From NCBI RefSeq assembly GCF_001509835.1, contig NZ_JXTJ01000018.1, positions 207,115-271,114 of the forward strand: a stretch of DNA of 64,000 bases, in the 5' to 3' direction. This document shows, one piece after another, positions 49,344 to 58,469 of this stretch. Positions within the stretch are counted from its first letter, which is position 1, and every line of letters starts with the position of its first letter. The notes beneath the pieces are model-generated. The model saw nothing but the letters and a program-made list of their open reading frames with translations, was not told where the DNA came from and searched no databases. A program made the translations under genes and the position numbers. Source of the DNA: Allobosea sp. WAO (GTDB lineage Bacteria; Pseudomonadota; Alphaproteobacteria; Rhizobiales; Beijerinckiaceae).

Positions 49344-51386
49344 TCACCGATCTCCATCCCGGGCAGGCCGTTTCCGTCCGGCCGCGATCGCGCAGGCGCC
49401 ATGCGTCGAGGGCGAACGGGCGAGCAGGAAAACGAAAAGCAGGCCGCCGACCAGTGTTGCGATCAGCCCGGACGGCACTTGCCAGGGATAGGCCGCAACC
49501 CGACCCAGCCAGTCCGCCAGCACCATGATCGCCGCGCCGAGCAAAGTGCCGGCGACGAGTTGCTCGACCGGACGCCGAAAGCCGAGCTGACGCGCGAGAT
49601 GCGGCGCAAGCAGGCCGACAAAGCTCAAGGGCCCGACGATCAGCGTCGCGGTTGCGGTCGCGACGGCAGCGACCAGCAGGACCAGCATGCGCGCGGCCGA
49701 TATCGGCACGCCGAGCATGCGCTCGACCGGTTCGCCCAGCGGCATGATCAAGAGCCAGCGCGCCAGCAATGGCGAGAGCACGAGCAAAGAGAATGCGATC
49801 ACGGCCGCCAACTCGGCTTCCGCGAACGTGGTCCGGTAAGTCGAGCCGGTCATCCAGCTCAGCAGGAATGCGATTCTCGGATCTCCCTTGGTCATCAAGA
49901 TCGCCAGAGCCGCCGAGGACAGCACCGAGAGCGCTATCCCTCCGAGCAAAATGTGTTCGGAGGAGAATTGGCCGGAGCGGCCGATGAGGACGAGGCAAGC
50001 CAGAGCAAGAGCGGCCCCGCCCATGGCTGCGAGCCAGGCTCCGTCGAGCCCAGGCATCAGCAGCATCAAACCCGCGACGCCGAGACAGGCTCCCGACGAA
50101 ATGCCGAGCACTTCGGGCGACGCCAGGGGGTTGGCGGTCCAGCGCTGCAACAGCGTTCCGGCCAGTGCCAGCATCCCGCCGGCCGCAGCGGCGGCGAGGA
50201 CACGCGGCAGGCGCAAGGTCACGAGTGCGGACGAGAAGTCGTCCAGTCGGAAGCCGTGCCAGGCATCGCCGCCGCGGCCGAGCAGCAGCGCCAGCAGGCC
50301 GACCGCGAGCAGGACGGGGATGCCGGCCAATAGCAGCTTCGGCCGCCGGGCGGTCTCGAATGACGCTCCCGAGGATGCCTGCCTCCCAGGCGGAGTCGAT
50401 GGGCGCAACCTCGACAGCAGAAACAGGATGAGAGGTGCGCCCAGAGCCGCGGTTGCAACTCCCGCCGGAATCGGCTGCGCCGTTGGCAGCAGCATGACGA
50501 CGGCATCTGCGAGAGTGAGAAGCAAGGCGCCGAACACCGAGGACAGAACGAGACGATGAGCGAGCAGCCGCGCCCCGACCATCCTGGCCAGGGCCGGCGC
50601 TCCGAGGCCGACGAAACCGAGGACGCCGACGCTTGCGACGACGATGGCGCTCAGCGCCGTGGCGAGGGACAGCGCTGCCCAGCGAATGGCTCCGGCCGGC
50701 ATTCCCAGGGCCCGGCTTCCGCCATCGCCGAGTTCGAGCAGCGTCAGCGGTCGCAGCAGCAGGGCGGCGAACGCCGTCGTCGCCGCCAGCGCGAGCGCAA
50801 AGCGCAGCGGCGTGCTCCAGCCGATCTGAGCGAGTGACCCGCTCTGCCAGATGAATATCTCGGTGAGGTAGTCATGGTTCAGCAAGACGAACAAGGCGGC
50901 CAGCGCCCCGCACAGCAGGCTGACGAGCAGACCCGCAATGATCATGGTCAAGGGCGAGGCAGCGCCGCCCGGCAGCGAGAATACGGCCAGCATCGCAAGC
51001 CCGGCTCCCAGCAGCGCAACCCATTCACGTCCGGCCTCGAACAGCCAGGGCGCCCAGAGCGTCGCGCCGGTCAGCGCCAGATACGCGCCAGCGGAGATGC
51101 CGAGGGTCATCGGTTCGGCGAGCGGGTTCTGCAGGGCGTGCTGGAAAAGCGTTGCAGCAAGCCCCAGGGCGGCACCTGCCAGCAGGCCCGTCGCCATTCT
51201 CGGCAGGAGAAGCTCCCGGATCAGCAGGGTGCGATGGCCCGGGTCGCCGCCGCCAGTCCAGGCGCCGGCGAGAACCCAGAGGTTGAGGGCGATCGCCAGG
51301 AGCCCGATCGAGGCGAGCGCCAGCACAGGCCAGCGTGGCTTCGTCCGGTCGATCGGCCCGTGCTCAACCATGACCAGCGCCGCCAC
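49344..51386 (-). CDS. Fused siderophore ABC permease (FhuB type)
   Basis: This 680-residue inner-membrane protein contains two FecCD-type halves (about 1-335 and 345-670) with motifs GAALGLAATLFQHALQNPLAEPMTLGIS in the first and AAGGMLALAGTLLQRWTANPLASPEVLGIS in the second (partial quotes), and GFVGLGAPALAR / SFVGLLAPHLAR. A single fused channel replaces two separate subunits. Start GTG 51386 or ATG 51371 (MVEHGP), both inside the end of the binding-protein gene. Confidence 0.92.
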   Translation of the reverse strand: MAALVMVEHGPIDRTKPRWPVLALASIGLLAIALNLWVLAGAWTGGGDPGHRTLLIRELLLPRMATGLLAGAALGLAATLFQHALQNPLAEPMTLGISAGAYLALTGATLWAPWLFEAGREWVALLGAGLAMLAVFSLPGGAASPLTMIIAGLLVSLLCGALAALFVLLNHDYLTEIFIWQSGSLAQIGWSTPLRFALALAATTAFAALLLRPLTLLELGDGGSRALGMPAGAIRWAALSLATALSAIVVASVGVLGFVGLGAPALARMVGARLLAHRLVLSSVFGALLLTLADAVVMLLPTAQPIPAGVATAALGAPLILFLLSRLRPSTPPGRQASSGASFETARRPKLLLAGIPVLLAVGLLALLLGRGGDAWHGFRLDDFSSALVTLRLPRVLAAAAAGGMLALAGTLLQRWTANPLASPEVLGISSGACLGVAGLMLLMPGLDGAWLAAMGGAALALACLVLIGRSGQFSSEHILLGGIALSVLSSAALAILMTKGDPRIAFLLSWMTGSTYRTTFAEAELAAVIAFSLLVLSPLLARWLLIMPLGEPVERMLGVPISAARMLVLLVAAVATATATLIVGPLSFVGLLAPHLARQLGFRRPVEQLVAGTLLGAAIMVLADWLGRVAAYPWQVPSGLIATLVGGLLFVFLLARSPSTHGACAIAAGRKRPARDGDR

Positions 51387-52296
51387 CTGACATTGCGTCA
51401 GTCACGATTCCAGCGAAGCGCAATCCTGTCGGTGCGCCGGCAAATGGCCAGACCGCTGCGATCGGGCGGACGCGTGCAGCCGCGACGGCAGGCAGCGCCC
51501 GCCAGATCGAGTTCGCCTGCAGGCGCTGCAGCGCCACCTGCGTGCGGTGCCCCTGATCCATGTAGAGCAGCCAGAAATCGGGAAGCTCCAAGAGGCGCTC
51601 GATGCCGATCGTGATGCGGCCGAAAACCGGCATCGCCCCCATCCACGCGTTTTCGAGGCCGAGCCGATCCAGCACGTCGCCGAGCAGGCTGCCCTTGCCG
51701 TAGATGGTGATCCGCATCCCGTCGGTGAGCAGCACCGCTAGGAGGACAGTCGGCCGCCGCGTCACCTGCAACCGCTTTCGGCTCTGCTCGAAGCCGTGCG
51801 CGAGGCGGCTTTCGAAGGCTGCCGCGACCTCCTCGGCGCCGAACTCGCGCGCGAGTGTCCGCATCGCAGCGAGCGCGTTGTTCAGGGGCGTGCGGTTGCT
51901 TTCGAAGACGGAGAAAACCTGGACCGGGGCGATCCGCGCCAGCGTCTGGCGCAGGGCGACCTGCCAGCCCGAGATCAGGATCAGATCGGGCCGCAAGGCC
52001 AGCAGGCGTTCGAGATTGGGCTCTTCCGGCATGCCGAGATCGGCCACCGCCGACGGCAATTGCGGCTCCGTCGACCATTGCCGGTAGAGCCCGGTATTGG
52101 CGACCGCCACCGGCTCGATCCCGAGTGCGAGAAGGCTCTCGGCCGCCGCCCAGTCGATAGCAGCGACTCGCGGCGGGCGGCTCGCGGGTTGCGCGACGGC
52201 GCCGGAAGCCAGGCAAAAGCCACCGAGCGAGCCCAGAAGGGCTCGCCGTGTCGTCATCGCGCCACCAGCGACGTAGGCCGCCGAGTGCATCGTCAC
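51364..52296 (-). CDS. Periplasmic ferric-siderophore-binding protein (FhuD type)
   Basis: This 310-residue protein has a twin-arginine signal (TTRRALLGSLGGFCLA, about 15-35) and the FhuD fold (RPPRVAAIDWAAAESLLALGIEPVAVAN, LLALRPDLILISGWQVAL). It carries the siderophore to the fused permease. Start GTG 52296 overlaps the receptor stop as GTGA; ATG 52290 or the internal MTTRR at about residue 14 are other options. The hydroxamate/catecholate ligand is not known. Confidence 0.88.
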   Translation of the reverse strand: MTMHSAAYVAGGAMTTRRALLGSLGGFCLASGAVAQPASRPPRVAAIDWAAAESLLALGIEPVAVANTGLYRQWSTEPQLPSAVADLGMPEEPNLERLLALRPDLILISGWQVALRQTLARIAPVQVFSVFESNRTPLNNALAAMRTLAREFGAEEVAAAFESRLAHGFEQSRKRLQVTRRPTVLLAVLLTDGMRITIYGKGSLLGDVLDRLGLENAWMGAMPVFGRITIGIERLLELPDFWLLYMDQGHRTQVALQRLQANSIWRALPAVAAARVRPIAAVWPFAGAPTGLRFAGIVTDAMSGGGAGHG

Positions 52297-54851
52297 CAGG
52301 TGTAGGAGAGCTTTGCCGTCACCGTCCTGCCGGCTCCGTAGAAGCAGGCGCTGGTTGCGGCGCAGGTCGTCAGATACTCTTTGTCGAAGAGATTGGTCGC
52401 ATTGACCGAGACGGTCGCGCCCTTGAGCTGCGGGCTCAGCTTGGCGAGGTCATAGCGCAAGGCCGCGTCGACCAGCGTGTAGGACGGCACCCGCAGCAGG
52501 TTGTCGCCGTCGCCATAGGACGAGCCGGTGTAGCGCACGCCGGCGGCAAGGCCGAGCCCGTCGAGCATCCCGTAGCGGAAAGTGTAGTCCAGCCAGAGCG
52601 AGGCCTGATGCTGCGGGACCAGTGGCTGGCGCTTGCCGAGGTTGCTCGCATTGCTGCGCGTCACCTCCGTGTCGAGATAGGCATAGGAGCCGATCACGTC
52701 GAGGCCGTCGGTCAGGCTGGCCCGCGCTTCCAGTTCAAGACCGCGAACCTTCACCTCGCCGGTCTGCGTGTTGAAGTTGCCGCAGGTGCCGGGATAACGC
52801 ACGCAGTTGCGGTGCTCCATGTCGGGCGTGAGCACATTGGTCTGCTTGAGCTGGAAGACCGAGGCGGTGAACAGCCCCTTGAACCAGGTCGGCTGGTACT
52901 TGATGCCGGCTTCGTACTGCTCGCCCTCGGTCGGCTCGAACGGCACGCCGCCATAGCCGGAGCCGCTGACCGGCTGGAACGAGGTCGAGTAGCTGATATA
53001 GGGCGCAAACCCGGAATCGAAGAGATAGGTCAGCCCGACGCGGCCGGTCAGCGCGGCATCGTCGATCTTGGTGTCGCGCCGCGTCAGCCGGTTGAAATTG
53101 TTGCCGGAGACCCAGTCCTGGCGCAGGCCGAGCGTCAGAAGGAAGCGCTCGAAGCGGATTTGGTCCTGGGCGTAGAGCCCAAGCTGCGACTGGCGCTCGG
53201 AGGAATCCGCCGCCTTGATACCGAGCACCGAGTAGTTGCCGTAGACCGGCGTGAAGATGTCGATCGGCGAGGAAAGCCCGCCATAGACGGTCTGGTCGAG
53301 CAGCGAACGGCGATAGTCGAGCCCGAGCAGCAGGTCGTGCTTCAGGGGGCCGGTCTCGAAGCGCGCTTCCATCTGGTTGTCGACGGTGAAGTAGCGCTGG
53401 CGCCGGTCGACATCCCATTGGAAGCGGTTCAGCGAGCGGTAATTGCTCGGTCGGCCGGTCGCCGGATTGATGCTCAGACCGATGCCGTAGATGGAATCGC
53501 CCTGTTTCACGTCCGCTTCGGCATAGCGAAGGTTCTGGCGCACCACGAGGTTCTGGTCGAACTTGTGCTCGAACAGGTAGCCGATCGCGTAGAAGTCACG
53601 CTTGAAGCGGTCATGATCGGGCTCGCCGACATTGGTTCCGCGCCGGATCTTGCCGAACGGGTTCTGATAGAGCGTGCCCCAGGCGGGGTAGTACATGACC
53701 GAGATGCCGGCATCGTCGCGCTGGTACTGGCCGAGCACCGTCAGGCTGGTCGCGTCATTGGGCCGCCAGGTGAAGCTCGGCGCGATGAAAACGCGATCGT
53801 CCTTCGCGTAGTCGATCTGCGTGTCGCCGCCGCGCACCACGCCCGTCAGGCGATAGAACAAGGTCTTGTCCGCATTTGCCGGACCTGACAGATCGAAGGC
53901 GCCCTGCAATTGCTGGAAGCTGCCATATTGCAGTTCGATCTGCCGCAGGGGTTCCGCCGTCGGCCGCTTGCTCACCATGTTGACGATGCCGCCCGGCGCA
54001 TTCTGGCCGAACAGGACCGAGGACGGGCCGCGCAGCACCTCGATCCGCTCGAGCCCGTAGGGCTCCGCCCGGGCGCCCTGGCCGGCAGCGCCATAGGGCA
54101 GCATCATGCCGTCGAGATAGTAGTTCGGCTCGAAACCGCGCAGATAGATCTTGTCGCGCTCGGTTCCGGGGCCGAGGACCTCGGCGATCGCTCCCGGCGT
54201 ATAGCGCACGCTCTGCTCGAGATTGGTCGCGCCCTGGCGCGAGATCTGGTCCCGGGTGATCACCGACAGGGACTGCGGGATCTCGAGGATGGAGGCGTTG
54301 GTCTTGGTGCCGGTCGCGCTGCGGGTAGCGACGATGCCCTGCACCGGCCCCCAGGCATTCTCGCCATCGACATCGATCGTGTCGAGCAGCATCGAGCCTT
54401 CGGGCGCCGAGCTCGAGGTGAACGCCGCCGCCGGATCGGTGATGGTGACGCTGTTGCCGCTCGTGAAGCGATGGCTGAGCCCTGTCCCGGCGAGCAGGCG
54501 GCTGAGCGCCGCCTCGGGCGGCAAGGTGCCGGACACGCCCGGGCTCTTCTTGCCGACGACGAGGCTGGAACGGAAGAGCAGCCTGAGGCCGGCGCGGTCG
54601 GCAAATTGCGTCAGCGCGCCACCGAGATCCTGCGAGGCGATGTTGAATGAGATGGGCTGCGAGACGGCGCGCTGCGCCGCCGCGGTCTGGGCAAAGGCTG
54701 GCGCGGTCAGGCCAGTCGCGAGCCCTCCAGCGAGATAAATTGCGGCCGATCCGAGCAGAACCGCCTCGATCGAACGCTTCGTCGTGAAGCCGCGCCCCCG
54801 GCTCTTCGCCCCGTCGCCCATGAATACCGCCTGTCCGTTCCTGTCGCGCAT
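52293..54851 (-). CDS. TonB-dependent siderophore receptor with signalling domain
   Basis: This 852-residue outer-membrane receptor has a signal region (about 1-54), a secretin-like STN signalling domain (about 68-135: ISFNIASQDLGGALTQFA), a plug (ISRQGATNLEQSVRYTPG, RIEVLRGPSSVLFGQNAPGG) and a barrel ending SYTW with a terminal aromatic residue. The STN domain implies that it signals through the FecR protein and FecI sigma factor upstream, so ligand binding would switch on its own operon. FhuE/FpvA-type. Transcribed after fecI and fecR. Confidence 0.9.
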   Translation of the reverse strand: MRDRNGQAVFMGDGAKSRGRGFTTKRSIEAVLLGSAAIYLAGGLATGLTAPAFAQTAAAQRAVSQPISFNIASQDLGGALTQFADRAGLRLLFRSSLVVGKKSPGVSGTLPPEAALSRLLAGTGLSHRFTSGNSVTITDPAAAFTSSSAPEGSMLLDTIDVDGENAWGPVQGIVATRSATGTKTNASILEIPQSLSVITRDQISRQGATNLEQSVRYTPGAIAEVLGPGTERDKIYLRGFEPNYYLDGMMLPYGAAGQGARAEPYGLERIEVLRGPSSVLFGQNAPGGIVNMVSKRPTAEPLRQIELQYGSFQQLQGAFDLSGPANADKTLFYRLTGVVRGGDTQIDYAKDDRVFIAPSFTWRPNDATSLTVLGQYQRDDAGISVMYYPAWGTLYQNPFGKIRRGTNVGEPDHDRFKRDFYAIGYLFEHKFDQNLVVRQNLRYAEADVKQGDSIYGIGLSINPATGRPSNYRSLNRFQWDVDRRQRYFTVDNQMEARFETGPLKHDLLLGLDYRRSLLDQTVYGGLSSPIDIFTPVYGNYSVLGIKAADSSERQSQLGLYAQDQIRFERFLLTLGLRQDWVSGNNFNRLTRRDTKIDDAALTGRVGLTYLFDSGFAPYISYSTSFQPVSGSGYGGVPFEPTEGEQYEAGIKYQPTWFKGLFTASVFQLKQTNVLTPDMEHRNCVRYPGTCGNFNTQTGEVKVRGLELEARASLTDGLDVIGSYAYLDTEVTRSNASNLGKRQPLVPQHQASLWLDYTFRYGMLDGLGLAAGVRYTGSSYGDGDNLLRVPSYTLVDAALRYDLAKLSPQLKGATVSVNATNLFDKEYLTTCAATSACFYGAGRTVTAKLSYTW

Positions 54852-54991
54852 CGAGAACGTCGGCGGCGGCTTTCGGTGCGCCTTGCCGAGGTCCTCGGTT
54901 TCAAGGACGAAGCGAGCTCAGCGATCTTGCACCGCGAAGGCGGAAGAAAAATCGAGAAGCGACGCAAGTAATTGTACTTGAAGGATAAAAC

Positions 54992-55963
54992 CTACACTCC
55001 GCCGCCGTGCAGCACGGTCACCAGCGGCAGCCGCAGGGCACGTACCGGCAGCGTTTCCTCGATCGTCCTCAGGATCGCCTCGGGATCATCGAGGTCGAAC
55101 ACCCCCGTCACCTCGAGGGCGCGCAGTCGGCTACCGGCGATGATGATCGTCCCGCTGCGATAGCGCTCGATCTCGGCGACGACCTCGCCGAGCGGCCTGC
55201 GGTTGAAGATGAGCTTGCCGCGCCGCCAGGCCGTCTCGATATCGGCGTCGACCGCCTGGGGGCCAGAGAGGCGGCCGCTCGCGGCGTAGCGAACGCGCTG
55301 GTCGGCCCGCACGACAACGGCGTCAGTGGCGAATGCGGCGCCTGCCACTTCCACGACGCCCTCGAGCACCGTCACCACGGTTTCGCCGGGGCGGATGTCG
55401 ATGTTGAAGGCCGTTCCCACAGCCCGCGTCCGGCCGCCGCCTGCCTGGACGATGAACGGTCGCGAAGGATCGGGCCGGACGTTGAACGTCGCCTCACCCG
55501 CGAACAGCCGCAGCGCACGCTCCCGTTCGCCGAAGTTGACGGATAGGGCAGTACCCGCATTGAGCAGCACCGACGAGCCGTCGGGCAGCATGACGCTCCG
55601 CCGCTCGCCCGTGCCCGTGACGTGGTCGGCGAAACCGCGAAAGCTCAAGGCGCCGGACTGGCCGAGCGCCCAGCCTCCCGCGACGAGCACGCCTCCCCCC
55701 AGCACTGCGCGGCGGGTCAGCTTCGCTCGCGATGCCTTGCGCTCGGATGTCCTCGCCCGGTCGCCTGCGATGCCCACGCCGTGCCAGACAGCCTCGGCTT
55801 CCTGCGCGGCCAGTTCGTGGGCAGCGCTACGGGCACGCCATTCTGCGAAGGAGGCGCGGTCCTGGTCGGTCGCACGGCCGGAATTGAGCGCGACGAGCCA
55901 GTCGATCGCCTCGTCGCTAAGGGCGACATCCGGCACTCCCTGCTGGTCCGGGTCGTTCTTCAA
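54992..55963 (-). CDS. fecR: FecR-type anti-sigma/signal-transducing protein
   Basis: This 323-residue inner-membrane protein has an N-terminal cytoplasmic part (DEAIDWLVALNSGRATDQDRASFAEW), one membrane helix (AVLGGGVLVAGGWALG, about 91-106) and a periplasmic FecR domain (about 125-220) plus a C-terminal sensor domain (LIFNRRPLGEVVAEIERY). It passes the signal from the STN receptor to the sigma factor. Start TTG 55963 with GGGATGA before; no ATG fits. Gap of 108 bases after fecI. Confidence 0.87.
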   Translation of the reverse strand: MKNDPDQQGVPDVALSDEAIDWLVALNSGRATDQDRASFAEWRARSAAHELAAQEAEAVWHGVGIAGDRARTSERKASRAKLTRRAVLGGGVLVAGGWALGQSGALSFRGFADHVTGTGERRSVMLPDGSSVLLNAGTALSVNFGERERALRLFAGEATFNVRPDPSRPFIVQAGGGRTRAVGTAFNIDIRPGETVVTVLEGVVEVAGAAFATDAVVVRADQRVRYAASGRLSGPQAVDADIETAWRRGKLIFNRRPLGEVVAEIERYRSGTIIIAGSRLRALEVTGVFDLDDPEAILRTIEETLPVRALRLPLVTVLHGGGV

Positions 55964-56071
55964 CCGATTTTCATCCCGTGGCGGCGCCGACTTTCGTCCA
56001 TGCGATGCGTGAGCGCCTCGCTGATCAAGACGATGCGAGATCGCAAAACATGCACTCGGTCCAGAAAAAAC

Positions 56072-56602
56072 CTAGAGCAGGCCGCGGAAATGATCGCGGC
56101 AGTGGCGCAGCGCCTGGGCCAGATAGCGGGCGACCATGCTCTCCGAGACGCCCAGCCGGCCGGCGATGTCGCGATGGGACATGCCGTCGCAACGGTTCAT
56201 CAGCAGCGCTGCCCGGGGTTTGGCAGGGAGCTGCATCAGCGCCCGTGTCAGCTGGCGCAGCTGGTCCCGGTCGATGGCGAAGGTTTCCGGCGACGGATAG
56301 CTGTCCGCCAGGGCTTCCAGCAGCACGTCATCGTTGATGCAGCGCGAGCTGTGCCGCTTTTCCCTGCGTGCCAGGTCGATCGCGATGTTGCCGGCGATCC
56401 GCAGGATGAAGGCCTGCCGGTCATGGATCACGCCCGACTGCGCCTTGAGACCCGCCAGCCTCAGCCAGGTTTCCTGCAGCGCATCCTCGGCGAGTTCGAG
56501 CGACCCGGTATGCCTGCGCAGCAAAGCGCGCAGGACTTTCCACTGCCGGAGATAGACCGACATGAGCTCATTCTCGTCGTCGAGCTTCGTAGTTGTCGTC
56601 AT
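56072..56602 (-). CDS. fecI: ECF sigma factor, FecI type
   Basis: This 176-residue sigma factor has region 2 (VYLRQWKVLRALLRRHTGSLELAEDALQETWLRL) and region 4 helix-turn-helix (MSHRDIAGRLGVSESMVARYLAQAL). It would direct RNA polymerase to the receptor/transport operon. ATG 56602 (MTTTTKLDD) is preferred over a longer reading from 56629. A palindrome lies about 100 bases upstream and may be its iron-responsive operator. Confidence 0.9.
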   Translation of the reverse strand: MTTTTKLDDENELMSVYLRQWKVLRALLRRHTGSLELAEDALQETWLRLAGLKAQSGVIHDRQAFILRIAGNIAIDLARREKRHSSRCINDDVLLEALADSYPSPETFAIDRDQLRQLTRALMQLPAKPRAALLMNRCDGMSHRDIAGRLGVSESMVARYLAQALRHCRDHFRGLL

Positions 56603-56702
56603 CACCGGCGGTAAGATGCGGGTCCTCAATCAAATGCCCACCACGGCCCGAGGCCCGGCGAGCACGTCTCCCTGATAGATCGATCAAAAAATCGATGCAA
56701 TC

Positions 56703-56719
56703 TCAATGATTTACATTGA
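56703..56719. promoter_or_regulatory. Palindrome upstream of fecI, possible iron-responsive operator
   Basis: TCAATG-ATTTA-CATTGA, exact six-base arms, 101 bases before the fecI start. AT-rich and positioned like an iron-regulator site (Fur, RirA or Irr); the arms do not match one of them precisely. Confidence 0.45.
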
Positions 56720-57123
56720 TTCTAAGTACGGAAGATCGTGCGGTGATGGTCACGCTCTACGTTTTGATTTCCCTCATCTTTTTGAGCGGCGATCCCGGCT
56801 CACTTCGTTGACGGCGATGCGATCTGTCGCGTTTTCGCGAGCGTTGCATCTGGGCCTGCACGGTTCTGACCAACAGCCGGTCAATGCCTGGGACAGTGCC
56901 GCGATGGAGAGCTTAATCGCCGCTTCGCGCAGCGCTTCGGATCTCGTCACCGAAAACAGAGCAGATCAGAGGCAAGACTTCCCGGACATGCGACGACGTT
57001 CGTGCCGACGTGTTCGACCATCGCGGAGCGCTTCGCTTGGCATCGTTACGAATCTCAACGCGCGGGGCGCCAAGATCGTCGGCGCGCAGCATCCGCGTCG
57101 CGCCAGACCGCAACAGTGGGCCT
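56720..57123. other. Gene-free stretch between fecI and the ROK regulator
   Basis: About 400 bases with no convincing gene on either strand: open frames here use codons unlike the rest of the window and show no family features. It is less GC-rich on the fecI side. It separates the siderophore genes from the sugar operon and may mark the right end of an acquired segment; no repeat of the tRNA end was seen. Confidence 0.4.
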
Positions 57124-58338
57124 TCAAATCCGCTCAACGACGTCCTGTTTGAACAGAAGTGACAGCTCCGGCGTCATGCCGTCGAAGACCGGCAGCGTCG
57201 CGGCGCCGAGGGCCGGGGTGTCCGGTCCCATCTCGGCGGGAGTCAGACGTGGCGTTTGGGCGGCCTTATTGAGGCTGACGCTGCGTGGTAGCGGCTCGAT
57301 CCGGGAGACGAGCGCCTCCAATACAGGCAGAGGCAGGACGCCACCGAGGATCACCGTCTGCGGGTCGAGCATGTTCTCGATCATCACCACGGCCTGGCGC
57401 AGGCTCGCCGCGGCCTCGTCGAGCCAAGCGAGGAGGCGTGCGTCGCCTTCGTCGAGCGCCTTGGCAATGCGATCGAGATCGCCGTGCCGAACGGTTGCCG
57501 CGTCAATGTCGCCAAGCGCCTTCAGCGCCAGCGAGACCGAAGCATAGCGCTCGAGGCAGCCACGATTGCCGCAGGGACAGAGACGCCCGCCGGTGTCGAC
57601 GACGAGATGACCAATCTCGCCGGATTTGCCGTAGCCGCCGCGATAGGGCTGGCCACGCAGGAAGAGACCGCCGCCGATGCCGGCACCGATATAGATATAG
57701 GCAAAGTCGGTGAGCGTGCGGCCGGCGCCGTAGAGGCGCTCGCCGATCGCCGCTGCCGTAGCGTCGTTCTCAAGCAGCACGGGCAGGCCGAGCTTGTCCT
57801 GCAACGACTGGCGCAGCGGGAAGTCTTTCCAGCCGGGCAGGGCTGCCTCGCCCAGCACCACGAGTCGGTCGTCCTGGAACAGGGCAGGGATGACGAGGCC
57901 GACACCCCAGACGCGCTGGCGTGCTACCTGTTGGCGCTCGAGCATCGCTGAGATCGTCGCGGCGATCTGGTCGAGCACCGCTGCGGGGGCATCGGAAGCG
58001 AGATCGAGCTCGACACGATCCCGCACCGTGCCGGCGACATCGGTCAGTATGACCAGCAAGACCCCGTGGCCGAAGGACACGCCGAATGTGAAGCCGCCAT
58101 CGGGGTTGATGTCGAGATCGACGGCCGGCTGGCCGCGGGCGCCGCTACGCCGGCTGACGCTGCGCACCAGCCCGGCTTCGGTGAGCTCGCCGATGATGTT
58201 GGAGATGGTCTGTGGGGCGAGCCCGGTTGCGCGCGTGATCTCGGCGCGCGAGAGCGGCGCCTGCAGCCGCACGGTCTCCAGCACGACCCGCCGGTTGAAC
58301 CGGCGGGCATGGTCCATGTTGGCGCCGAGCAGCTTCAT
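57124..58338 (-). CDS. ROK-family transcription regulator (NagC/XylR type)
   Basis: This 404-residue repressor has an N-terminal winged helix (LSRAEITRATGLAPQTISNIIGELTEAGLV, about 29-58) and a ROK sugar-binding domain with the zinc motif CPCGNRGCLERY (near residue 260). It is divergent from the sugar transporter operon starting at 58470 (131-base gap), so it probably represses that operon until a sugar or its phosphate binds. ATG 58338. Confidence 0.92.
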   Translation of the reverse strand: MKLLGANMDHARRFNRRVVLETVRLQAPLSRAEITRATGLAPQTISNIIGELTEAGLVRSVSRRSGARGQPAVDLDINPDGGFTFGVSFGHGVLLVILTDVAGTVRDRVELDLASDAPAAVLDQIAATISAMLERQQVARQRVWGVGLVIPALFQDDRLVVLGEAALPGWKDFPLRQSLQDKLGLPVLLENDATAAAIGERLYGAGRTLTDFAYIYIGAGIGGGLFLRGQPYRGGYGKSGEIGHLVVDTGGRLCPCGNRGCLERYASVSLALKALGDIDAATVRHGDLDRIAKALDEGDARLLAWLDEAAASLRQAVVMIENMLDPQTVILGGVLPLPVLEALVSRIEPLPRSVSLNKAAQTPRLTPAEMGPDTPALGAATLPVFDGMTPELSLLFKQDVVERI

Positions 58339-58469
58339 TCTTGCCTCTGTCTCATCGCCCCTGCCTACACCGAGGCGCTTGCCAGTCGTAGTGGCCTCTG
58401 ATTAAATCACTTCATTGGAATAAATCGGGCGGCAGCGAAAGACCGCCCGGAACCAGCGGGGAACAGACC

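Noticed and set aside
48274..49998. A 574-residue siderophore-interacting protein
   Set aside because: The first 219 residues read the permease gene in the wrong frame; the real start is at 49341 or 49347.
56913..57137. A 74-residue minus-strand frame between fecI and the ROK regulator
   Set aside because: It overlaps the ROK regulator end, has no ribosome site or family match and is only a weak candidate; left unannotated.
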